From Endotrypanum monterogeii (lineage: Eukaryota > Euglenozoa > Kinetoplastea > Trypanosomatida > Trypanosomatidae), in contig CM007317.1 in NCBI GenBank assembly GCA_000333855.2, positions 1,239,071-1,303,070 of the forward strand: a stretch of 64,000 nucleotides of DNA, given 5' to 3'. This document shows positions 23,821 to 33,614 of the stretch, piece by piece. Within the stretch, counting starts at the first letter, position 1. Every line of letters starts with the position of its first letter. The notes beneath the pieces are model-generated. The model saw only the letters and a list, made by a program, of their open reading frames with translations, was not told the origin of the DNA and made no database searches. The position numbers and the translations under genes are program-made.

Positions 23821-24584
23821 CGTGTGTGTATTAATTTATTTTGAATCGTATACATGTTTACGTTCATGTGTGTATGTGAGTTAGGAGAGCTGCCTCCCAA
23901 CACTGCAAAAGAAAAAATTGCAACTGTCCACCTCAGCTCTGATGTGGGTATTGCTGGATAGACAATCGTCACTGTTGAAGAAGACTGTTGGTCTATTGCG
24001 ACGCCCTATTCCCCCTCCACCCCATTTCGGCCCTGGGTGTGTGCGATGCGGAGAACAGCAGCGCTTTTCATGGCCTGCTGCTCCCTTGTCGTCTCCCTGT
24101 GTCAAGCAGCCTGACTCTGCGCACGCGTGAAATGAATAATTCTTCTTCACGATGAACTGTTTTTTACCGTTCTCTTCCGCATTTATCCTTTTGCCCTATG
24201 CTCGTTGCTTCATCCATTTACATGCCTTTGTTACTCTTCACCTGCATTGCTTCGCTGCCACAACAACTTCCCCCTCTTCGTTTCCCACCTCCTCGCCTTC
24301 GTCCATGGGCCAGTTAGCGGCCCTCCAACGAGCGTTTCATTGAATATTCGTTTTTTTCTCTTTCGTAGTGTTCTACACAGGCCGGTCAAGGCATTGGGCT
24401 CATCTACACTCTCGCGTCCATCCCTCCATCCCTTCACACCCTTCCACACGTATTCATTCATTTTTGTTTTCCAGCGTTCGAACCATCAGCTTATCAGCCG
24501 CTCCGTCGTCCTTTGCACTCCTGTGTTTGACCGTTTTTTTTTTTTTGCGTTCGTGACCGAGCTTCTGAGTTCTTTGTGTGCTCG

Positions 24585-24591
24585 CTTTCAG
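24585..24591 (+). promoter_or_regulatory. Candidate splice acceptor for the 24815 gene
   Basis: A T-run at 24534-24546 leads to ctttcag with AG at 24590-24591. Using it would place a C-run, a CA tract and a TA tract inside the 5' UTR. A later T-run at 24661-24676 with AG near 24702 is an alternative. Confidence 0.4.
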
Positions 24592-24761
24592 TGGTGATTT
24601 CTCGTACATTGATCCAACGCGGACTTTCTCTCGCGTTTCCTCCTCCTTCCCTCCGTCTTACTTTTTTTTTTTTTTTGAAAAATCCTCCTTTTTAATTGAA
24701 CGAGCAACCGAGGTACAGCACTCGCACGCGTCTGTACCAAGCCCCCCCCCCCCCCTCCTCT

Positions 24762-24762
24762 C

Positions 24763-24801
<39 letters not shown>
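24762..24801. repeat. (CA)n-(TA)n tract immediately before a start codon
   Basis: A (CA)7-type tract passes directly into a TA tract of about 27 bp that ends some 14 bp before the ATG at 24815. It therefore probably lies in the 5' UTR. Confidence 0.85.
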
Positions 24802-24805
<4 letters not shown>

Positions 24806-24814
24806 GTACATCAC

Positions 24815-27800
24815 ATGTATCAACAGCAGCCACAGGGTGCGTCATATGGGTTCCATGGGGCCACCAAACTGAATAGGCCAGGCGCCGGCACTGGTTTTGA
24901 TGCCGGCTCCATGAACGCCAGCATGGGAAGTGCTGCCTACGGGGGTGGTTACACTGGCTATGCTGCGTGGGGCGGTGGTAGCAACTACGGCCAATCCGGT
25001 TTGGGGTCGATGATGGGGGGCATGCAGGAGGAGATAGTCGTCACAAAGCTCTTTTCTAGCCGTCGAGACCTTGACCGCCTCGCTTCATCGCAGGATTTTT
25101 CACGCCGGTTCAACTCCAACTGGGGAAGTTATCTATTCGCAGGTGCAGATGGCTATGGAGGCTCGCTCTACGGCGTGAATAGTGCGGCTGGCGGCTCCCT
25201 TATCAATTCAGGTGGAGGGGCGGACACTTCATTCTTTGGGAACCAGAGAACAGGTGCCGCTGGTATTGGCCCGAACGACCACGAGGACCCGGGCATTGAC
25301 AGCGCCAAGGAAAACGGTATAAACAGCGACAAAGACGGTGCTGGCGCCGCCGGCAAGAAGCAGGCAACAAAGACGATGGTTACTCAACCAAAAAAGACAG
25401 CGGGAGGGAAGGATGATGCGGGGCGTGAAATTCCCTCTCGTGACTCACAGCTTAATGGCGTAGTCAATTCCATCGCGCCTAAGTTATCTGACGATCGAAA
25501 GCAGGATGTGGTGAAAGATGGAAGCCTCAGGAACCGCAGCGAAAAGGGGCAACCAACGACTGGCCAATCTGCGAGCCAAACAAACAAAAGCACTGAACGC
25601 AGCGATGGTTCTGGGAGTAGGGTCGACAGTGGCACTTCTAGGAATTCACAGCCAGCGATCGAAGAGATACCGCTACTGGCGGGTGTGGAAGGTCGCAGCA
25701 AGGAGGCCCCCAATGCAACAAGTCAAACTGCCACTGTGAGAATCGAGAACGGATCCGGCGCACCGAAAACACACTCGCGCACGGCCGAACCTATTGACGA
25801 CATTCCGCTCCTCGCTGAAGATGTGCGGCCGCTGCAGGCGTCAGCCGCGCCTACGACAGAGTTGCACAAACCGACGGAGCTGCCCGCGGGGGATGAATCG
25901 ATGCAGTCCAAGTCACTCAATTCAGTGACACAAGCTGAGATGCCCAAGGAAGCAGCAAAGGCCAGTCAAGCCGTGAATCGCACCTCACCCACCAACCCAA
26001 CGAAGAGGTCTAGTGGCAACGGGGAGTCTCGCCAATCTCGTCCACGTAGTCGCCAGCCAGTGCGCCCCACCAGCCGCCTCTCTTCCACGGGCGTTGTGGA
26101 GTTTCCCGAGGCGCAGAAGATGCCAGACGACCTGGTCAACGATGATCTCAGCTACTCTGAGAAACGCACATCCATCAACGCTAAGCAGGCTCGGGGCCCC
26201 GAGGACGCTGTGGGCGTTGAGCGCCAACGTCCTCTTAAAGCGATTGAGGAAGCGCAGAAGAGGCGCGAAGAAGAAGCGCAGATGCGGCGGAAGGAGAGAG
26301 AGAGCGAACAACAACAGCGAAAAGAGTTGCTAGCGAAGCTGGACGAGGAGCGCAAGCGCGAGCGGGACGCTGCCGTCGCTGAACGCGAGCGTCAGCGCGA
26401 GGAAGAAAAGCTCCGTTTCGAGGAGATGAAGCGCACAAACGATGAGAGAGAGGCCACGCGTATTAGCACCGTGATAGCCGAACGCCAGCGGCCTCGTCAA
26501 GCGCAGGGGGGAGAGGCACAGGGAAAGCAGTCTCGCAGCGTTTCGCGTCAGCGCAACCGCCGTCCTCCTAGTCGCCCCGCCTCAACGCTGCGCGGTGCAA
26601 TCCCTGAACAGCCTCCTGAACTGGTGGCCGGACAAATACAAGATACGCTGGCGTCGGATACACTCGTGACACATCCGCAATACCACAACGAGGCTCACCA
26701 CCCTCACTCTGAAGAAGAGACGCAGCGCACAGTTGGGTCGCTGCCTGAGGTGAACCGTACGACTCACTCCTCGTTTGCACCGGGGGCACAACACGCAGCT
26801 ATATCAAATGTCACCCAACCGCCCCCGTCACAGGCAGCAGTCGTGTCGCGGGCCCACCGTGTCACGCCCGCGACTCCACTCTCGCAAAGCTCGAGGAACA
26901 CGCGTCCCTCTCGTCCAAATGAGCATAAAGCTGAGAGCACAACGGCGAGAAACAGTCTGAAGCCGTCTGCAAACATGGTGAAGACGTTGGTTCTTGTAGA
27001 GGAGATCCGTGAAGGCAATCATGCCCTGACTCTTGGAGACCAATCGGTAAGCTACAAGGATCATACTATAGGTGTGACAGAGGTGAAGACTCGTCCAGAG
27101 GGCAATTTTAATTATCAGTCCAGTGTCGTCCACGACGTCGGCGATGCGGTGTGCAACGGTTACAACGCTGCAGTACTCGCGATCGATGCCCCGAATACAG
27201 CAGGTCGCTTCGAATCCCCTGTGTGGTCTATACTGAACCGTATCATCCGCAGACTACTGCAGGAGAACAGCAACAGCTCCGGTGAACTGCGCGCTGACTT
27301 TGAACTGACCTGCGCCTTTGGCTATCTCCACAAAGACAAGGTGAAGGATTTGCTTACAGCCTCTGACACTGAAGCCCCGTTCACGAAGGTTAGCGTAAAT
27401 CCCTCCCCTATCTACGGACCACGGCTGACAAATCTCACCTACGACACCGTCACAGACCCTTCGGTTTTCGAAGATGTTCTCACCTCCACTCTTTCACGCG
27501 CCTCAGAGGATGCAACGCTCAATAATCTGACGGAGGGTGTCTTGGCAGCCTTCGTGCTGATCATGCAGACACGCGAGACGGATGGCAAGTCGGATGTTTA
27601 CCTTTCGTCGCTTGTGGTGGCCACATCCGGCGAGGACACGTTTCCATACCAGTCCGCGATTTCGCACACCCGGAATGAGTACGCAACGGTGTTTCACCTG
27701 GTTCTAGGTGGTCCAAGCTGCACTTGCTTTATGTTGAATATCGCTGACGATGATGCGGCCCGCGGGGGAGGTGATTCTGGTGAGGAGTCTTTGCAGGAGA

Positions 27801-28039
27801 AGATCGTGCGGTTGCTGACGCTGCTGCAGGACATGACTACACTTCAGAACTATGATTTGCGCAGCGGCTCTGTGAAGCGTTTCATCAAATACGTGGAGTT
27901 ATCGCACACCAACGCGCTAGCGAGGCTCGAGAAAGAGCAGGATGAGGCACAGCGCCGAAAGGTGGAGCGGTACCTCCGTGAGCAGGAGCGACTTTTGCAG
28001 GATGCCTATCGTCTACTCCAGGGGGCGAGCATCAAATGA
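24815..28039 (+). CDS. Pseudo-kinesin domain protein, coiled coil plus C-terminal dead motor
   Basis: This is a 1074-residue protein; the first ATG is at 24815, just after a TA tract. Residues 1-130 are Gly/Tyr/Ser-rich. Residues about 130-470 are polar and disordered and contain two similar acidic motifs, EEIPLLA (283-289) and DDIPLLA (about 328-334). A highly charged Glu/Arg/Gln coiled coil spans about 474-565. The C-terminal domain at about 720-1030 has nearly the length of a kinesin motor and is the clearest copy: GYNAAVLAID (782-791) stands where kinesins have GYN-x-T-I-F-A-Y-G-Q-T, then SPIYGP (864-869), a DVYLSSLVV strand at the DLAGSE position, LGGPSCT (964-970; kinesins have LGGNSKT) and SVKRFIKY (from 1019). 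The P-loop is replaced by DAPNTAGR, so nucleotide hydrolysis is unlikely. I infer a structural microtubule-associated role. Confidence 0.87.
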   Translation: MYQQQPQGASYGFHGATKLNRPGAGTGFDAGSMNASMGSAAYGGGYTGYAAWGGGSNYGQSGLGSMMGGMQEEIVVTKLFSSRRDLDRLASSQDFSRRFNSNWGSYLFAGADGYGGSLYGVNSAAGGSLINSGGGADTSFFGNQRTGAAGIGPNDHEDPGIDSAKENGINSDKDGAGAAGKKQATKTMVTQPKKTAGGKDDAGREIPSRDSQLNGVVNSIAPKLSDDRKQDVVKDGSLRNRSEKGQPTTGQSASQTNKSTERSDGSGSRVDSGTSRNSQPAIEEIPLLAGVEGRSKEAPNATSQTATVRIENGSGAPKTHSRTAEPIDDIPLLAEDVRPLQASAAPTTELHKPTELPAGDESMQSKSLNSVTQAEMPKEAAKASQAVNRTSPTNPTKRSSGNGESRQSRPRSRQPVRPTSRLSSTGVVEFPEAQKMPDDLVNDDLSYSEKRTSINAKQARGPEDAVGVERQRPLKAIEEAQKRREEEAQMRRKERESEQQQRKELLAKLDEERKRERDAAVAERERQREEEKLRFEEMKRTNDEREATRISTVIAERQRPRQAQGGEAQGKQSRSVSRQRNRRPPSRPASTLRGAIPEQPPELVAGQIQDTLASDTLVTHPQYHNEAHHPHSEEETQRTVGSLPEVNRTTHSSFAPGAQHAAISNVTQPPPSQAAVVSRAHRVTPATPLSQSSRNTRPSRPNEHKAESTTARNSLKPSANMVKTLVLVEEIREGNHALTLGDQSVSYKDHTIGVTEVKTRPEGNFNYQSSVVHDVGDAVCNGYNAAVLAIDAPNTAGRFESPVWSILNRIIRRLLQENSNSSGELRADFELTCAFGYLHKDKVKDLLTASDTEAPFTKVSVNPSPIYGPRLTNLTYDTVTDPSVFEDVLTSTLSRASEDATLNNLTEGVLAAFVLIMQTRETDGKSDVYLSSLVVATSGEDTFPYQSAISHTRNEYATVFHLVLGGPSCTCFMLNIADDDAARGGGDSGEESLQEKIVRLLTLLQDMTTLQNYDLRSGSVKRFIKYVELSHTNALARLEKEQDEAQRRKVERYLREQERLLQDAYRLLQGASIK

Positions 28040-30669
28040 GGTGAAGGGGTTTTTATAATGATGAAGTACACCGCCGGATCAATGGGATAAAATTGGTGCT
28101 TGCTCTTTGATTCGCTCCATGTGTAGTCGCCTATGTGGATGTGCGTCAGTGACATAGAAGTATGAAGGGGAAAGCCTGCACCGGTTTCGCCCTGTCTTTT
28201 TTTTTGCTTCTATTGTCATCATCAAGACTCCTCTTTTGACCCCCCCCCCTCTTTCTTCCCGTGGCCATGAATGAAAATCTTCTTTCTTCACATTTCCACC
28301 TGTCTCACATATTATTCTGATTGAGGTGTGAATACCCAACACCTTGTCTGCTGTCGGCCATGCGTATGTGTGCAACGTCTCTCTTTTTTTTTTTCATATT
28401 CCTTCCTCCTCCTTCCCCTTCATACCTTTGTGTGACCTATGCAGCCATGAGATGGGTTTCCGTTTGCCATTACTACTGTATGTGTCTTTATCTGAAGTTG
28501 GGGATTTGTTGCGTTGCCCAAGGGTCGGATTTTATGGTGCACATCCGTGTGGTCATATTCTTGCCTGTTTGTGTTCCATTTTTTTTTGATAGAAGTGCAG
28601 GGCTCTCATCCATCTGTTTCGGTCACCGAGTTGCTGTCATCTCTCCCTTAGTGCATGTCTTCGACTGTTTTTCTCTTTTTTCTGTTCTTTTACATTTTAA
28701 AATTTGGTGTGGCAAAGAGGGGGGGCGGCGGTGTCGCGCGCGAGGCTACTTCTTTCCTTTGCCATCATGATTTTTTTTTGTATTGGGTTGCTTTGTCACC
28801 TGGTGGGAGCTGTGTGTGCGTTTGAGAGAAGGGGTAAAAGAAAAAATGAGAGCATCCTCGATCCCAAATGTTGACCCTTCTCCTCCTCCCATAGACATAT
28901 ATACAGATATATATATATATATATTTCACATTTTGCTGTACTCGTAGAGTGATACTATTATTTTTTAAAGACCTTGTGGTTGGGTCTGGTGCCTACCTTG
29001 GCGCCTTTTGTGGAAGACCTCAGCGTTGAGTTTTTTTTATTTTCAGTTCGTACATATCTTCTACAGTGGTCTGTGTGGCGCGGATGCAGAAGTGTTTTCC
29101 CGATCGTGTGAAGGGAGGGAAGAGTTGAAGGCGGTAATGGTCTACTCCTTGAGATGCAGTTTGTAGTCACCCGTTTTTTTTTTCTTCTGATTATTGGTGG
29201 GTGGGCGCGAACGGTGCTCGTCTCGCTCTCTCTCTTTCCCACTTCTATGCATCTGCACTCCACTAGACTTATGTAGGATTTATTTCTGTTTGTGCACACT
29301 CACAACCTGCACCTTTTTCGCCACACGAGGTTGGCCGTTCTCAGGTGCTTTTTATAATTTACATCTACTCACGTGTGGCAAAGCACAGATGTGGCTCACT
29401 CTCTTCTTTTTTTTCATTCCTTTCTCCCATTGCCCCACAGCGACTAACAGACTGTAGCACCCCCTCTTTCTTTCATGCCGAATCAGCGATCACGCATTTT
29501 TCACCTGATCTTGTCTTCCCCATCCCCCGCAACTATTTCTGTCGGTTTCTCGGTTCTTCATTTGCCGCCTCTCGCTTCCCTTGACCTTCTTTGTTTCCCC
29601 TTTCAAACTCGTCAGAGGTGTAGGACAGTCGGGTTGGGCCACGTTCATATGTCTTACGTCTTTGCGTTAGTGTCAGAGAAAGAGAGGGTACAGTCGGTCT
29701 GAGTTGCTGGAAAAAAAACACCTATGAACCGATCGTTTGGCATGCATAGCCAACTGTCCCTTCTGTAATTTTTAAAGGTGCTGCTGCCTTCACATATTTA
29801 TTCCACTTTTTTTTTTTGCGTGCCACCATCTTGCATGTGTTTAGCCTTCCTAGGATTTTTACGTCATTGCATTTATCCAATTGCTGAACGAGGGAAGTCT
29901 CCGGAGGAACAAAAAAAGACGTGCTGTTGCTGGAAATGGGTTTGTTTCACCTCACCTGAGAGCGCGTCTTTTTTTCGCCCCCTTTTCTTCTTTTCGCCTC
30001 ATCGCTCCTAACCCCACTCTGCATCGCCTACCTCCCTCCCCCCTTCCTCCCCTGGTTCCTACCTCACTTCAATGTGTATAAGTCTCTTGCTCGACGTCCA
30101 TCTCCGATTTGTGTTTTCTTCTCCCTTTTCTCCAACGCCGCGCAGTTTATTATTATTATTATTATTATTCATCCCTTTCTCAGCTGCCTTTCTGATACCG
30201 TTTTTCCCGCGTGCCGTCTGTGCTCACTTTCTCCTTTTTTTTTGTCTTGCCGCCTTCACATATTTTGGTGGAAACTTTTTTCATAAGCGTATCTCGTGTC
30301 AATGTTATTCCTGCCTAACTGACAGAGGTATTCATCACTCGCCCCTTCCACCCACCCTCCCCCCTCCCCCCGGACAAACATGTGGACTCACGATGCTGTA
30401 AAGACATACGAGGTCGGTGTGCCTTCCAGCTGAACTGGTGTTGTGTGTCATGATTCTTGCTCAGGTTCTCCTCTTGTGATGAAGTCTATTGAGCCGACTT
30501 TGAGACTTATCGAAAACGGTGTACATCCCCTTTGAATCATTTGACAATCCCTAACATGTGCTCTTTTCGTTTCGTGTGTTTGTTGTTGCTCAATTCTCTA
30601 TCGGCATTTTCTCTTCTTGTCTTCGCTGTGTTTTCCCTGGATACACTATCTCACACACACACGCAGATC

Positions 30670-30696
30670 TATATATATATATATATATATATATAT
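30670..30696. repeat. (TA)n microsatellite
   Basis: A tract of about 27 bp, preceded by a short CA run, 230 bp before the inverted dispersed element. Confidence 0.85.
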
Positions 30697-30925
30697 CATG
30701 TTTGTATACGTAAATGTTTGTCGGTCGAACAAGCAGCGGCCCCTGGTGATTTTTTTTTCTATTTTTTTTGTCTGACTGCCTTTTGAAGGTAGGTGCTCAT
30801 GTAGATTCTGGGCGCATTTTCTTGATTCTTATCTCGCTTATATTTGTTAGACGTATCTCATGTGTATATCAATTAGCGACTCCGCAGAACCCATAGGCAA
30901 TTCACTAGACAGAAACGAACAAAAT

Positions 30926-31180
30926 TGATTGACCTCGAACGTTGCATATTTGTGTTTGTTTCCCCCGGCCCACATATGCGTCGATGATGTTGCTGCTCTA
31001 GATATTAAATGAGGGCGTCCTTGAAACCCCTAAACCGTAACCACCCCGACTTCTCCACAGGCCCCTTCACGTTGTACCGAATAGCGGGGGCATGTACGGT
31101 AGGCCCATGAAAACTCGGCTACCCTAGCCAGACCACGTCACCACGCTCTGCCGATACCACACGGTGATAAGCGGCCCCCC
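30926..31180 (-). mobile_element. Dispersed element, copy 2 (inverted, full length)
   Basis: This is the reverse complement of the element at 14917, with the same two ends: the caatca-side end at 30926 and the ggggcc-side end at 31180. At several positions where copy 1 differs (for example cgtacatgcccccg and caacgtgaag on the element strand) it agrees with copy 3, so copies 2 and 3 are closer relatives. Its hairpin keeps pairing through a G-T wobble. Confidence 0.7.
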
Positions 31181-33340
31181 TCTCATGTCACATCTCTGAC
31201 TGCTTGTGTACTGGAGTTTCGACTCCAATCTCGCCATCATTCCGTCCTGCTTTTTTTTTGCGCACTTTGTTCCCTGTGTGTGTGTGTGTGAGGAGGGGTG
31301 TATGCATGCATGAGCTGTTTTTTTTTTCTCTCGCTTTCCTTTTTCGAAGGCCTCTTCTCTTTTACCAGAACCGTCGAATGATAGTACTGGTTTGGTCACC
31401 CGTCCTTCAGGGGGAAATACAAGGGGAGTTGAGGTATCACGAGGTTGTCTTGAAGCACACAAACATACACACATACACGAAGAGCTTGTGCATCAAGCTC
31501 TTCAATTCGTGCGATTTTGTTCTTCATGTGAACACTGATATGTGATAGGGAGCGGAGTCGATGCGGAATATGTGTTGGAGATTGAAGTGCGAGTTCACTG
31601 GAAACGGTGTTTTCTACTCGAAAGAAAAGTGTATCCATCAACAATATATTCTGCCATGAGTCGGTGTGATGTTCAATGCGACACGTGCATATATACTAAG
31701 GTGGAAGTACATAAGATGGGTCTCGCGTTATCGTTTCCCATCGTGGGGAGGAAAAACGGGCGATGTTTTCTTACGCCCTCTCTCTTTGGCCGATGCACGC
31801 AGCGGGGATTGTACCGGCTGGTCGCCAGCGCATACGCGCACACACACACACACACACACAAATACTCGATGCGTTTTTCCGTGGATTCTCAACAAATTAT
31901 TTTTTATTTCACGAATACCTAATTCTTTCTCCATCCTATTTTCCTTTTCTGGCTCCCGGCTAACCTCTTCGAATTGACATATTTTTTTTCCTGCAACCTC
32001 TTCTCCACTGTGCGCTGGTGTTGGTGCGACTCTATCCCACATCGAAATATACTACACCAAATAATAACCACGTCATGAAAAAAAAAAGGCGAAGGTGTGT
32101 GCTACATGTTGGTCTCTAGCAAAGGTTCTGCACCTTCAGTTTGTTTTCTCCCCAAAAAGCAATCATCATCTCCCCTAGTGCCAATCACAGCACATAAAAC
32201 GCATCCGTTTGTATAGGAAAGTGTTTGAAAGACAAACAAAATCACACCCGGGGGAAGAACACCCTCCCTCCCTCCCTCCCTCCCATCATCATCATCATAT
32301 CAAAAAGAACAAAAAATTCGCCCGCAAGTCCTTGTGTGTGTGTATCAAACAAAGCGTTCACCTACATAACTCCCTCATAGGAGACATTCTGCTGTGATAC
32401 ATCTCAGCTGTTTACATTTTCATTCCCCACGCTTTCTCCCGCGTTCTGTCAAGAGTGAAAATTGCGTCACGTGATCGAGGAAGAAACCAAGTTGGCTGTG
32501 ACTACAGCAGCGACCACGTCGTTACACAAATTTGTTGGGCGGTGCTGCTCACCGTGCAACGTGTGGGAGCAACGCGCCGATACCAAACAGGGGAAGGGGT
32601 GGTGGTGGTGGTGTGGTATACCTGCTTTGGTCTATACATATCTCGCAGCGAGGCACTGTGCATTCCTCTCATCGTTGTCATACTGCCTCTGCGCATTATT
32701 CTTCAAGAGGCATTTGCACCGCCTGTGTGCGTGGTTGTCTTCTCATCTTTCAAAGACGGACTCCTGCGGCAGCTGCAAAGGACAACTCCCCTTGACACAA
32801 ATCGTCAATTTATTCTATGCTTTGTCGATCCTGCATTAGTTCCCTTACCAGTGCTTGATTGCTTGTGGCCGCACTACTAGCGTTTTATTGGCTGTGTGTG
32901 TTCTGTCTCCCTTTTTTCGCTCCCATGTTTTTTTTCTCCTCACCCGGGCTCCCCCCTCCTTCCGAGTATCTTTGCCGTTTGTCTGTGGACAGCGTTTTCC
33001 CCTTGTTACATTTGATCGCTTTCCTTCGACACCCACCGGAGTTTGTTGCCCCTCTGTGCGTTATGCTCTTCTCATTGTTAGCGGCTCCTCACTGTTTGCC
33101 ACGTGTTGTCTAGCTAATTTTTTTTTTCCGTGTGCATCTGTGTATCTTAGTCGTCAATGGTAAACAGTGGCAGGCGGCAGTGGTGCTCCCCCTTCACATC
33201 AGGTCTTTGTCAAACAATCCCTCCCTCCCACAAACCCATTCATCTGTTTTTTTTTTGGCGTCTGTTGCAGACTGTGGACTTCATAGGCTCCACACTTTTG
33301 TGTGTGTGTCTTTTTGGGTGGCAATCACGAAGCTTTATTG

Positions 33341-33380
33341 TATTTTTTTTTCTCTTCTCTCTCGTCGTTCAACTGTGCAG
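33341..33380 (+). promoter_or_regulatory. Candidate splice acceptor for the 33615 gene
   Basis: A long T/C tract at 33342-33373 leads to gtgcag with AG at 33379-33380, about 235 nt before the ATG. An earlier tract ends in CAG at 33268-33270. Confidence 0.45.
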
Positions 33381-33614
33381 CGTGGGTGGTGCCTTCCCTC
33401 ACCTGCCTCCCTCGTCTCTCCGCCGCCCATCTTTTATCTCCCTCCCTCTTCTGGAGGGGTTCGGCTTGCAGTGCCGCTCCACTTTGATTGAGGAGGACCC
33501 AGAGGCCATCCGACTAGGCACACGCCCGAAATTCACGGGAATTTAATTACAACGGGATAACACCACGAGGGATCTCACCGCCACACTGACAAAAAAAAGA
33601 AGAAGAAGAGGGCC

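Larger units (their letters stand above)
20857..24814. other. 4.0 kb spacer, no gene
   Basis: TA tracts lie at 21044-21071, 22395-22419, 23420-23444 and 23788-23815. Homopolymer T, C and G runs are common, for example near 21992-22025. No open frame has convincing composition. The last 250 bp before 24815 is a strong pyrimidine region. Confidence 0.7.
28040..33614. other. 5.6 kb spacer with a dispersed element
   Basis: T/C-rich sequence contains TA tracts at 28899-28924 and 30670-30696, TTA repeats near 30147-30170, and (CA)n near 31840-31860. The inverted copy of the dispersed element lies at 30926-31180. Open frames such as those at 32455-32880 are pyrimidine-skewed and I do not call them. 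Nothing else is supported. Confidence 0.7.

Noticed and set aside
24578..24814. N-terminal extension of the 24815 gene
   Set aside because: It starts with GTG and translates the T-run, C-run and TA tract into Phe, Pro and Tyr-Ile strings.
32455..32880. Plus-strand open frame of 141 codons
   Set aside because: It overlaps two other frames of similar length and has no recognisable domain. It has more balanced composition than others, so a small gene is not fully excluded.
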